A DNA stretch of 14,479 nt. Origin: Nitriliruptorales bacterium. GTDB lineage: Bacteria > Actinomycetota > Nitriliruptoria > Euzebyales > Egibacteraceae. Location of the stretch: NCBI GenBank assembly GCA_007126835.1, contig SLAO01000088.1, forward strand, positions 1-14,479, written 5' to 3'. The translations under genes were made by a program, and so were the position numbers. The number at the start of each line of letters is the position of its first letter. The stretch's first letter is position 1. Positions 1 through 7,127 of the stretch are shown one piece after another. The notes beneath the pieces are model-generated. The model saw only the letters and a list, made by a program, of their open reading frames with translations, was not told where the DNA came from and made no database searches.

Positions 1-1347
1 CAGTCGCCGCCGATCTCCTACGTCCTCGACACCTGCGTGCTGCTGGCCGATCCCCGCGCGCTGTACCGCTTCGACGAGCACGAGGTCGTGCTGCCGCTCG
101 TCGTCGTCGAGGAGCTCGACCAGCACAAGGCCAGGCTGGACGAGGTCGGGCGCAACGCCCGCGCGGCAGTCCGCATGATCGAGGAGCTGCGACTGCGCAG
201 TGACAGTGGGCTGCGCGACCCGGTGCCGCTGCCTGGCGGTGGCAGCTTGCGTGTCGAGGGCAACCACGTCGGGGAGGCCCTGCCGACCTACCTCGACCCG
301 ACCACACCGGATCATCGGATCCTGTCGGTGGCCAAGGCGCTGGCCGGCACGCTGGTCACCAAGGACGGGGCGCTGCGGATCAAGGCCAGCCAGCTCGGCG
401 TCGGGGTGGAGGACTACCGGGCCGACACCGTCGAGGTCGACCAGCGCTACACGGGCATCTGCGACCTGGCCGTGGGCGACCAGACGCTGTCTGCCCTCCA
501 CCGCGAGGGCAAGGCCACCCTGCCCGTCGACGCGACCGGCGAGCTCGCCTTGGTCCGCAACCAGTTCGTGGTCATGAAAGCCGGGCCGTCGGCGTCGGGG
601 CTGGCCCGGGTGGCCGACGTGGACGGCGACGGCGCGGTCACCGTCGAGCGGGTCCCCGGCAGCCCGCGGGCCTTCGGCGCCAGCCCGCGCGACGTGCGCC
701 AGACCTTCGCCCTGGATCTGCTGACCGACCCGGATGTCCCGTGCGTATCCCTCATGGGCATGGCGGGCACCGGCAAGACGTTCCTGGCACTGGCAGCCGG
801 GCTGGAGCAGGTGCTCGAGGCTCGTGCCTACCGGCGCCTGTCGGTGTACCGCCCGCTGGTCGCCGTGGGTCGCCAGGAGGTGGGCTATCTGCCAGGCGAC
901 CTCGACGAGAAGCTCGAGCCGTGGATGGCGGCGGTGTACGACAACCTGTACGCGCTGTTCCGCCGGGATGGCGACGAGGAGGCCTGGGGCGGTGGCGACC
1001 ACCGATCGGCCCAGGGAGCAGTGGAGGCGCTGCTCGACCGGGGACAGCTGGAGATGGCGGCGATCACTTACCTGCGGGGCCGCTCGATCACCGACGAGTT
1101 CGTCATCGTCGACGAGGCGCAGAACCTCGAACTGCCGACGCTCAAGGTCATCCTGACCCGCATGGCCGCCGGCTCGAAGGTCGTCTTCTGCGGAGACCTG
1201 TCGCAGGTCGACAACCCCTACATCTCACCGCACGGCGGCATGGCCGCGCTGATCGAGACCCTCAAAGGCACCGACCTGTTCGGTCACGTGGCCCTGACTA
1301 AGGGCGTGCGCTCGCCGCTGGCCGAGCTCGCTGCGACGCGCTTCTAG
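1..1347 (+). CDS. phoH2: PhoH2-type PIN domain-PhoH ATPase, 5' partial
   Basis: The frame is open from base 1, so the true start lies just upstream; 448 residues are visible. The window begins inside the first strand of a PIN nuclease domain, reading YVLDTCVLLADP, with the conserved metal-binding Asp but Cys where Thr-Asn or Thr-Ser is usual. PIN acidic residues follow in VVVEELDQHK and in DHRILSVAKAL near residue 100. The C-terminal half is a PhoH P-loop ATPase: Walker A GMAGTGKT, the sequence GYLPGDLDEKLEPW, Walker B FVIVDEAQN, and FCGDLSQVDNP. The ending LTKGVRSPLAELA matches the usual PhoH C-terminus. Order and length agree with mycobacterial PhoH2 and Bacillus YlaK. Mycobacterial PhoH2 is reported as an RNA helicase/RNase. 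An antitoxin-like partner, if any, would lie outside the window. Confidence 0.93.
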   Translation, partial: QSPPISYVLDTCVLLADPRALYRFDEHEVVLPLVVVEELDQHKARLDEVGRNARAAVRMIEELRLRSDSGLRDPVPLPGGGSLRVEGNHVGEALPTYLDPTTPDHRILSVAKALAGTLVTKDGALRIKASQLGVGVEDYRADTVEVDQRYTGICDLAVGDQTLSALHREGKATLPVDATGELALVRNQFVVMKAGPSASGLARVADVDGDGAVTVERVPGSPRAFGASPRDVRQTFALDLLTDPDVPCVSLMGMAGTGKTFLALAAGLEQVLEARAYRRLSVYRPLVAVGRQEVGYLPGDLDEKLEPWMAAVYDNLYALFRRDGDEEAWGGGDHRSAQGAVEALLDRGQLEMAAITYLRGRSITDEFVIVDEAQNLELPTLKVILTRMAAGSKVVFCGDLSQVDNPYISPHGGMAALIETLKGTDLFGHVALTKGVRSPLAELAATRF

Positions 1348-1380
1348 CCACGCCGCCTGCGAGCCGCGTGCGGTGGCTTT
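1348..1380 (+). terminator. possible weak terminator hairpin after phoH2
   Basis: Directly after the TAG stop, CCAC-GC-CGC can pair with GCGGTGG (to 1376) across a loop of about 13 bases, leaving a two-base bulge, and CTTT follows. The stem is imperfect and the T-run is only three bases, so this is a weak candidate. It fits a transcript boundary, because the next gene has its own promoter-like box. Confidence 0.25.
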
Positions 1381-1381
1381 C

Positions 1382-1387
1382 TAGACT
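1382..1387 (+). promoter_or_regulatory. TAGACT -10-like box for a leaderless start
   Basis: TAGACT fits the actinobacterial TANNNT -10 consensus and lies 8 bases before the GTG at 1396. No Shine-Dalgarno sequence is present in between, which fits a leaderless mRNA starting at or near the GTG. No convincing -35 element was found about 17 bases upstream. Confidence 0.45.
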
Positions 1388-1395
1388 CCGGTCTC

Positions 1396-2643
1396 GTGCC
1401 TTCCAAGCCGCTACGGACATGGCCCGGCCTGCGCATCGCTGCCGGGATCTGGTCGCATTGGGTCCGCGAGCGCCGGGCCGTGCGCCAAGGGTTCATCGCC
1501 CTGGGGATCTCGACACTCGTGGGCATGGCCGCCGGCATCGTGCTCGGCGCCATGGAGGACCTGCTCGCGCGCCTGCCGGGGCTGCTCGTGCTCGTCCCCG
1601 CTGCGATCGGGATGCGCGGGGCGATCTTCGGGGCCTTGGCCGCGCGACTGGGCACCGGCATCCTGACCGGTCAGCTGGCCGGCTTCGCGCGGGGCTCGTA
1701 CGGGGCGCACAACCTCGAGGCCTCGATCCTGCTGACGTTCTTCTCCTCGGCGGTGGCGGCGATCGCCGCCCGGGGCGTGGCGGGGGCCCTCGGCCTGGAC
1801 ACGATCAGCCTCCTGGAGCTGATGGTCGTGTCGGTGGTCGGTGGCGTGCTGTCGAGCGTGGTGATCCTGCTCGGGGTCGTCCTGCTGGCGGCCAACGCCC
1901 AGCGGCGGGGCTGGGACATGGACTCCATCGGGGCGCCGTTGGTGACCACCGCAGGCGACATCGTGACGTTGCCCGCGCTCGTGGTGGCCACGATGCTGCT
2001 CGACGTGCGCCTGCTGCCCGAGATCCTCGGCAGCGTGCTGCTGCTCCTCGCGGTTGCCTCGGTGTGGCGCGGGCTGCGTGCCCCAGCGGCGCTGACGCGC
2101 TCGGTGGTCCGCCAGAGCCTGGCTGTGCTCACCTACGCCGCCGTGGTGGACATCATCGCCGGCGGCGTGCTCGAGACTCGCGTCGAGGCGCTGATCTCCA
2201 GCCCGGCGCTGTTGGTGCTCATCCCTCCGTTCATCGCCAACTGCGGCTCCCTCGGCGGCATCCTGTCGGCTCGCCTGGGCTCCGAGCTGCACCTGGGCAT
2301 GATCGAGGCCCGCTGGGTCCCCCAGCGCCTCGCTCTGCTCGAGGGAACGATCACGGCGCTGTTCAGCATCCTGGCATTCGCCGGCGTCGGGATGATCGCC
2401 CACGTCTCCGGCCTCGTGTTCGGCTTCGACTCGCCCGGCCTGTGGTCCATGATCGGCATCGCCTTGGTTGGTGGCATGATCGCCCTGGTGTTGTTGTTCG
2501 CGGTGGCGTACAGCACCGCTGCGGCAGCGTTCCGGTTCGGCTGGGACCCCGACAATCACGGCATCCCGATCGTCACCGCGACCATGGACCTGCTCGGCGT
2601 GCTGTGCCTGGTGGCCGCCATGGCGCTGTTCAACGCGATCTAG
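1396..2643 (+). CDS. Duplicated MgtE/SLC41-like divalent cation transporter, membrane part only
   Basis: 415 residues, nearly all hydrophobic helices, forming two tandem MgtE-type membrane halves. The first half carries LVPAAIGMRGAIFGALAARLG and WDMDSIGAPLVTTAGDIVTLP. The second carries LIPPFIANCGSLGGILSARLG and WDPDNHGIPIVTATMDLLG. In MgtE these motifs (a Pro/Gly-rich helix, and Asp...Pro...Thr...Asp) line the Mg2+ pore. Classical MgtE is a homodimer with cytosolic N and CBS domains; here both cytosolic domains are absent and the pore half is doubled, as in SLC41. The substrate is probably Mg2+ or another divalent cation (family inference). The GTG start lacks a ribosome binding site and sits behind a TAGACT box. 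The stop codon is embedded in the ribosome binding site of the next gene, suggesting a joint complex. Confidence 0.88.
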   Translation: MPSKPLRTWPGLRIAAGIWSHWVRERRAVRQGFIALGISTLVGMAAGIVLGAMEDLLARLPGLLVLVPAAIGMRGAIFGALAARLGTGILTGQLAGFARGSYGAHNLEASILLTFFSSAVAAIAARGVAGALGLDTISLLELMVVSVVGGVLSSVVILLGVVLLAANAQRRGWDMDSIGAPLVTTAGDIVTLPALVVATMLLDVRLLPEILGSVLLLLAVASVWRGLRAPAALTRSVVRQSLAVLTYAAVVDIIAGGVLETRVEALISSPALLVLIPPFIANCGSLGGILSARLGSELHLGMIEARWVPQRLALLEGTITALFSILAFAGVGMIAHVSGLVFGFDSPGLWSMIGIALVGGMIALVLLFAVAYSTAAAAFRFGWDPDNHGIPIVTATMDLLGVLCLVAAMALFNAI

Positions 2644-2647
2644 GAGG
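2642..2647 (+). promoter_or_regulatory. Shine-Dalgarno AGGAGG overlapping the upstream stop
   Basis: A perfect AGGAGG starts on the second base of the transporter's TAG stop and lies 9 bases before the ATG at 2657. It fixes that start and implies translational coupling of the transporter and the PhoU/TrkA_C protein. Confidence 0.8.
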
Positions 2648-2656
2648 GACCCCACG

Positions 2657-3850
2657 ATGCGGCGGACGGTCAAGGAACTGCTCGCTGAGACCAAGGACGC
2701 CTCGGAGCTCATGCTCGACCTCGCCTACGCAGCGGTGTTCTTCGACGACGACGACCTCGCCCGCGAGGTCATCAAGCTCGAGGAGCGCCTGGACGTGGCG
2801 GTCCACGAGATGCGGGTGGTCGTCATCCTGGCCGCCCGGTCCCCCGACGACGCCGAGCGGATGGCCGCCATACTGGGCCTGGTCAACGCCGTTGAGGAGA
2901 TCGGCGACGCCGCGGAGGACATCGCCCGGGTGGTGCTGACCGACCTCGGGGTCCCAGGCGAGGTCCGCGACGACCTGCGCCATGCCGAGGAGGTCACCGC
3001 GCGGGTCAAGCTGCGCGACGGCAACCGGATGGCGACTCGCTCACTGGCTGACCTGGCACTGCCCAGCGAGACGGGCATGTGGGTGATCGCGATCCGGCGC
3101 GACGTCGACTACCTGTACGGACCCGCCGGCGACGAGATCCTCCAAGACGGCGACGTCTTGTTCCTGCAGGGGCCAAGGGAGGGAGTCGACTTGGTCCGGG
3201 AGATGGCCGGCGGGGAGCCCCACGGTCTCGCCCCACCGGTGGAATCCGCGCGGCTGTCGAACCTCGACCGCGCCGTGGACCTGCTCGTGGAGCTCAAGAA
3301 CGCCGCGGAGGTCGCGGTTGGCCTGGCGTACTCGGCCATCCTGCTGCGCGACCGAGGGCTGGCGCGGGAAGCCTCCCGGGCCGAGGACCGCTGCGACACC
3401 CTCTACCACGACCTCCAGCGCTGGACGCTGCGGGCAGCAGTCGACCTCGACCAGTCCGAGCTCGACGAGCTGCGGGGTCTGCTGCAGATCGGACAGGCGT
3501 CCGAGCGGATCGCGGACGCCGCGCAGGAGATGACCCGGGTCGTCGAGGGCGAGGAGGGCCCCCACCCGGTCATCGCCGCGGCCTTGGCCGAGGCCGACGA
3601 GATCGTCGCGGATGCCGAGGTCGCTGCCGGCAGCCCGTCCGAGGGGCGCAGCCTCAAGGACCTGTCGCTGGAGACGGACACCGGGATGTACGTGCTGGCC
3701 ATCGCACGGGGCGACGTGTGGCGCTACCGCCCGCGCGGCACCCAAACCCTCGCCGCCGGTGACCGGCTGGTGTGCACCGGCCCGGAGGAGGGGGTGGCGC
3801 TGCTGCGCGAGATCACCGGCGACGCCCGGCCGCTGAGCGACGACGCCTGA
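2657..3850 (+). CDS. PhoU-TrkA_C-PhoU-TrkA_C repeat protein, probable transporter regulator
   Basis: 397 residues, soluble, with no signal peptide or membrane helix. The protein is an internal duplication. Residues about 1-95 and 205-295 are PhoU-like helical bundles; compare LAYAAVFFDDDDLAREVIKL with LAYSAILLRDRGLAREASRA. Residues about 128-185 and 325-385 are RCK-C (TrkA_C) domains; compare SLADLALPSETGMWVIAI with SLKDLSLETDTGMYVLAI, and the later LQDGDVLFLQGP with LAAGDRLVCTGP. RCK-C domains bind small ligands and gate cation transport proteins; PhoU domains bind metal clusters and regulate transporters (family knowledge). Since the preceding transporter lacks cytosolic domains, this protein likely supplies them (inference). 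An acidic stretch FFDDDDLA at 28-35 could bind metal. Confidence 0.88.
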   Translation: MRRTVKELLAETKDASELMLDLAYAAVFFDDDDLAREVIKLEERLDVAVHEMRVVVILAARSPDDAERMAAILGLVNAVEEIGDAAEDIARVVLTDLGVPGEVRDDLRHAEEVTARVKLRDGNRMATRSLADLALPSETGMWVIAIRRDVDYLYGPAGDEILQDGDVLFLQGPREGVDLVREMAGGEPHGLAPPVESARLSNLDRAVDLLVELKNAAEVAVGLAYSAILLRDRGLAREASRAEDRCDTLYHDLQRWTLRAAVDLDQSELDELRGLLQIGQASERIADAAQEMTRVVEGEEGPHPVIAAALAEADEIVADAEVAAGSPSEGRSLKDLSLETDTGMYVLAIARGDVWRYRPRGTQTLAAGDRLVCTGPEEGVALLREITGDARPLSDDA

Positions 3851-3861
3851 CGCGCGCCGCC

Positions 3862-5157
3862 ATGGTCAATCCGCGCATGGGACTGCACCTGCGGACTCGT
3901 CCCGGACATCCCGACTTCCTCGACCTCGAGTGGGACCGTCCCCTCGACGAATGGGAGGGCGACCGCCTGGTCGAGGTGGCCCGGGGCCAGCACCGTCACG
4001 TCGTTCGCTTCGTGGCATACGACGAGGGGCTGTACGCCCTCAAGGAGCTCCCGCCACGAATCGCGACGAGAGAGCATGCCATGCTCCGGCGCATGGCCGA
4101 CGAGTCACTGCCCGTCGTCGACGTCGCCGGGATCGTCAACCGTCAGCAGATGCGCGTGCCGGCCGGCCCGCTCGAGGACGTGCTGATCACCCGCTACCTC
4201 GACTACTCGCTGCCCTACCGGGCCCTGTTCACGCATCGACGGCCGACACCCGAGTCCGCAGACGAGCTCGGCCACCTCCACGAGCGCTTGCTGGACGCGC
4301 TGGCGATGCTGCTGGTGCGCATCCACCTGCTGGGCTTTTACTGGGGCGACTGTTCGCTGTCGAACACCCTGTTCCGGCGTGATGCGGGGGCCCTGGCGGC
4401 CTACATCGTCGACTTGGAGACCGGGGAGTACCACCCGACGCTCAGCGACGGGCAGCGCGCCGAGGACCTGGAGATCACCCAGATCAACGTCGCCGGTGGG
4501 CTGATGGACTTGCAGGCCGAGCTCGAACTGCCTCCGGAGCCCGATCCCGTCGAGACCGCCGAGCGCCTCGGGGAGCGCTACGACTTGCTGTGGCAGGAGC
4601 TCACCACCGAAGAGCTCATCGGCCCCGACGAGCGGTACAAGATCGACGCGCGCTTGCGTCGGCTGAACGAGCTCGGCTTCGCCGTGGACGAACTCGAGCT
4701 GTTGTCCACCGAGGGCGGGGATGCGCTGCGGCTGCGCACCGCTGTCACCGAGCAGGGGCACCACCGGCGACGGCTGCTGTCGCTGACTGGCCTGCAGGCA
4801 CAGGAGAACCAGGCACGCAGCGTCTTGAACGACCTGGCGAACTACCGGGCCGCAGTCGAGCGAGAGCTGGGCCGTCAGCTGCCCGAGACCGTCGCGGCGC
4901 ACCGCTGGCTCTCCGAGGTCTACGAGCCGATCGTGGCGGCCGTCCCCGAGGAGCTGTGGACGAAGCTGGAGGCCGTGGAGCTGTTCCACCAGGTCATCGA
5001 GCACAAGTGGTTCTTGTCGGAGCGCAAGGGGCGCGACGTCGGGGTCCTCGAGGCCATGGATTCCTTCCTGTCCGACGTCTTGCCGACGGTGCCCGACGAG
5101 CGGTCGGTCCTCGCCGACGAGCACGACGCCGCGGTGGACTGGATCGGCTTCGGTTAG
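3862..5157 (+). CDS. DUF4032 protein with lipopolysaccharide-kinase-like N-terminal domain
   Basis: 431 residues from the ATG at 3862, which is 11 bases after the PhoU/TrkA_C stop; an in-frame ATG at 3877 is an alternative, and neither has a clear ribosome binding site. The N-terminal half is a protein-kinase-like fold: the candidate ATP-binding Lys is K61 in YALKELP, a helix-C Glu may be E71, the catalytic loop is HLLGFYWGDCSLSNTLF (D163, N168), and the metal-binding Asp is D184 in IVDLETGE. This resembles the lipopolysaccharide kinase (Kdo/WaaP) superfamily. The C-terminal half (about 230-431) matches the acidic helical DUF4032 family, common in actinobacteria. The substrate is unknown. Its place behind a transporter and its putative regulator suggests a role in the same process, but that is only context. 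Confidence 0.82.
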   Translation: MVNPRMGLHLRTRPGHPDFLDLEWDRPLDEWEGDRLVEVARGQHRHVVRFVAYDEGLYALKELPPRIATREHAMLRRMADESLPVVDVAGIVNRQQMRVPAGPLEDVLITRYLDYSLPYRALFTHRRPTPESADELGHLHERLLDALAMLLVRIHLLGFYWGDCSLSNTLFRRDAGALAAYIVDLETGEYHPTLSDGQRAEDLEITQINVAGGLMDLQAELELPPEPDPVETAERLGERYDLLWQELTTEELIGPDERYKIDARLRRLNELGFAVDELELLSTEGGDALRLRTAVTEQGHHRRRLLSLTGLQAQENQARSVLNDLANYRAAVERELGRQLPETVAAHRWLSEVYEPIVAAVPEELWTKLEAVELFHQVIEHKWFLSERKGRDVGVLEAMDSFLSDVLPTVPDERSVLADEHDAAVDWIGFG

Positions 5158-5174
5158 CCGGCGGGTGTCTCATG

Positions 5175-5180
5175 TAGCGT
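5175..5180 (+). promoter_or_regulatory. TAGCGT -10-like box for a leaderless start
   Basis: TAGCGT (TANNNT) lies 7 bases before the ATG at 5188, the spacing expected if transcription starts at the ATG. No Shine-Dalgarno sequence is present. The best -35 candidates about 15-20 bases further upstream are poor. Confidence 0.45.
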
Positions 5181-5187
5181 GCGCACC

Positions 5188-5952
5188 ATGCCCCTGGTAT
5201 CGGTGAACCGTCAGGACGCTGTGTGCACGGTCCGTCTCGAGCGTCCCGAGGCCCGCAACGCCCTGAGCACCGCGTTGCTCGGCGAGTTGCTTGACGCGCT
5301 CGGCCAGGCCGTCTCCGACCAGACGGTGCGTGTGATCCTGCTCACGGGAGCCGGCGCCACGTTCTCGGCCGGTGCGGACGTCCGCGAAGACCTCGACACG
5401 CCGGCGACCGCGCGCCGGATGGAGCTGTTCGGCCAGCTGTTCGAAGCGGTGGTCACGGCACCGACCCCCACGATCGCCGTGGTTTCGGGGCACTGCGTCG
5501 GGGGCGGTGCGGAGCTCGCGGCGGCCTGCGACATCCGCGTCGCCGACGCCACCGCGACGTTCCGGTTCCCCGGCGCGGCGATGGGCTATCCCGTCGGAGC
5601 GGCCAAGCTCGTGGGGCTCGTCGGGCTCGGCGCGGCCAAGGACCTGGTGCTGACCGGGCGCACGATCTCCGGCGAGGAAGCCGCCAGGCTCGGGCTGGTG
5701 CAGCATCTGGTGGCCGATGGCACCACGCTAGCGGCCGCCCGCGATCTTGCTGGCCAGATCGCCGCGAACGACCGTGACACCGTGCGCTACCTGAAACGGC
5801 TGTTCGACCGCTTCTCGGGGGTCTCCGACCGTGTCGCCGTCGAGGCGGACGCCCTGCTTGCCCTCACCCGGGCCGGCGGCGACTACGGGGCCATCACCCC
5901 GCCGGAGGACGGGGTGGGCTCTTGGGCGGGCGGGCACCGCACCGGACGCTAG
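5188..5952 (+). CDS. Enoyl-CoA hydratase/isomerase (crotonase) family protein
   Basis: 254 residues, the normal size for the family. The oxyanion-hole segments are clear: FSAGADVRED (about 59-68) and SGHCVGGGAELAAACDI (about 100-116). E109, in GGGAELA, matches the first catalytic glutamate of enoyl-CoA hydratase. The second, found in the family's GQPEIxxG segment, is replaced: the sequence is FRFPGAAMGYPVGAAK, with G129 at that position. A simple hydratase reaction is therefore uncertain; isomerase, lyase or another acyl-CoA reaction is possible. The ATG at 5188 is chosen over the GTG at 5179 because it sits correctly behind a TAGCGT box and the protein then begins at the usual first strand. 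No adjacent beta-oxidation genes indicate the substrate. Confidence 0.9.
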   Translation: MPLVSVNRQDAVCTVRLERPEARNALSTALLGELLDALGQAVSDQTVRVILLTGAGATFSAGADVREDLDTPATARRMELFGQLFEAVVTAPTPTIAVVSGHCVGGGAELAAACDIRVADATATFRFPGAAMGYPVGAAKLVGLVGLGAAKDLVLTGRTISGEEAARLGLVQHLVADGTTLAAARDLAGQIAANDRDTVRYLKRLFDRFSGVSDRVAVEADALLALTRAGGDYGAITPPEDGVGSWAGGHRTGR

Positions 5953-6032
5953 GACAGCCGATCGCACGCAACTGGGCGGGCGCTGGCCCGAGGAACCGCA
6001 GCGGGCCTCTACGACGACTGTTGAAGACGGGG

Positions 6033-6038
6033 TAGGCT
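6033..6038 (+). promoter_or_regulatory. TAGGCT -10-like box upstream of glpX
   Basis: TAGGCT matches TANNNT in the 108-base gap before glpX. It would place the transcription start near 6045 and give a leader of about 16 bases that includes the AGGAGG ribosome binding site. No good -35 is visible; TTGAAG at 6021 is too close to act as one. Confidence 0.4.
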
Positions 6039-6049
6039 CCCGGCCCGCC

Positions 6050-6055
6050 AGGAGG
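6050..6055 (+). promoter_or_regulatory. Shine-Dalgarno AGGAGG of glpX
   Basis: A perfect AGGAGG lies 5 bases before the ATG at 6061 and supports that start. It contrasts with the crotonase gene just upstream, which has no ribosome binding site. Confidence 0.75.
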
Positions 6056-6060
6056 TCACG

Positions 6061-7059
6061 ATGTCACAGTCAAACCCGCCACAGCTCGACCGCGAGCTTG
6101 CCCTCGAGCTCGTCCGCGCCACAGAGGTCGCCGCGCTCGCCGCCGGCCGCTGGATGGGCCGCAACGAGAAGGAATCCGGCGACGGCGCCGCGGTGGACGC
6201 GATGCGCAAGGCCCTCGGCGGCGTCGCCATGGACGGCGTCGTCGTGATCGGGGAGGGGGAGAAGGACGAAGCCCCAATGCTGTTCAACGGCGAGCAGGTC
6301 GGCACCGGGTCCGAGCCGGAGGTCGACATCGCCGTGGACCCCGTCGAGGGCACGCGGCTGCTCGCCGAGGGGCGGCACGGTGCCACGTCGCTGATCGCGG
6401 CGGCGCCGCGAGGAACGATGTTCAACCCGGGCCCCATGGTCTACATGATGAAGTACGTGGTGGGTCCGGAGGCTGCCGGCGTCGTCGACATCGACGCGCC
6501 CGTGCGCGAGAACCTGCATCGCGTGGCCAAGGCCCTCGGCAAGGCCCCCAACGACCTGACGGTGGTGATGCTCGACCGGCCTCGGCACGCCGAGATGATG
6601 GCTGAGGTGCGCTCCGTCGGCGCGCGTCTGCGGCTGATCATGGACGGCGACTCCCCGGCCGGTCTGCTCGCGGCCATGCCGGAGTACCCCTACGACGTCC
6701 TGCTCGGCATCGGCGGGACACCCGAGGGGGTGGCGACGGCCTGTGCGGTCCGGGCGCTGCGCGGGGGGATCATCGGTCGTCTCTGGGCTCGCAACGACAA
6801 CGAGGCGGCCCGGGCACGGGATATGGGCTACGACGTCGACGAGCCGCTCGACATCGACCGCCTGGTCTCCAGCCAGAACACGTTCTTCGTCATCACTGGG
6901 ATCACCAGCGGCGACTTGTGCGAGGGCGTGACGTACGGGCCGAACGGAGCGACGACCGAGTCGATCGTCATGCGCGGCCGGTCGGGGACGGTCCGGTGGA
7001 TCCGGGCTCGGCACCGCCCCACCAAGCTCGAGGACTACGGCGCCACTCCGCACACCTGA
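6061..7059 (+). CDS. glpX: Class II fructose-1,6-bisphosphatase
   Basis: 332 residues, full length. The enzyme hydrolyses fructose 1,6-bisphosphate to fructose 6-phosphate in gluconeogenesis and is cytosolic and Mg2+/Mn2+ dependent; in many actinobacteria GlpX is the main FBPase (family knowledge). Visible motifs are ESGDGAAVDAMR, VVIGEGEKDEAPML, DIAVDPVEGTRL and RLRLIMDGD, then GIGGTPEGV. The metal ligands D41, E65, D93 and E96 are all present and correspond, with an offset of 8, to D33, E57, D85 and E88 of E. coli GlpX. It has its own ribosome binding site and a promoter-like box, so it may be transcribed separately from the crotonase gene. The stop codon lies inside a 24-bp tandem duplication. 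Confidence 0.96.
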   Translation: MSQSNPPQLDRELALELVRATEVAALAAGRWMGRNEKESGDGAAVDAMRKALGGVAMDGVVVIGEGEKDEAPMLFNGEQVGTGSEPEVDIAVDPVEGTRLLAEGRHGATSLIAAAPRGTMFNPGPMVYMMKYVVGPEAAGVVDIDAPVRENLHRVAKALGKAPNDLTVVMLDRPRHAEMMAEVRSVGARLRLIMDGDSPAGLLAAMPEYPYDVLLGIGGTPEGVATACAVRALRGGIIGRLWARNDNEAARARDMGYDVDEPLDIDRLVSSQNTFFVITGITSGDLCEGVTYGPNGATTESIVMRGRSGTVRWIRARHRPTKLEDYGATPHT

Positions 7060-7100
7060 CCCGGCGCCGCTGCGCTCACCTGACCCGGCGCCATTGCGCG
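7053..7100. repeat. Imperfect 24-bp tandem duplication across the glpX stop
   Basis: CACCTGACCCGGCGCC occurs at 7053-7068 and again at 7077-7092. The following eight bases are similar (GCTGCGCT versus ATTGCGCG), so the unit is 24 bp in two copies. The first copy holds the real TGA stop of glpX; the second repeats that TGA outside the gene. Confidence 0.8.
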
Positions 7101-7109
7101 CGCCCGGTC
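7082..7109. terminator. GC-rich hairpin between convergent units
   Basis: GACCCGGCGC pairs with GCGCCCGGTC across the 8-base loop CATTGCGC, giving nine base pairs with one C-C mismatch. It sits between the 3' ends of glpX (plus) and the xylH-like gene (minus), where a bidirectional terminator is expected. There is no T-run on either strand, so it is not a classical intrinsic terminator. Confidence 0.45.
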
Positions 7110-7127
7110 TGGCTGCCTCGCTGGTGT

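Noticed and set aside
1411..2712. Long minus-strand frame opposite the MgtE-like gene
   Set aside because: Composition is Gln/His/Arg-rich low complexity with no recognisable motif, as expected antisense to a high-GC coding sequence.
5145..5160. Small hairpin CGGCT/AGCCG over the DUF4032 stop codon
   Set aside because: It has only five base pairs and no T-run, too weak to call a terminator.
7063..7092. Two GGCGCC palindromes as an operator
   Set aside because: They are simply part of the two copies of the 24-bp tandem repeat at a convergent 3' junction, not in a promoter region.
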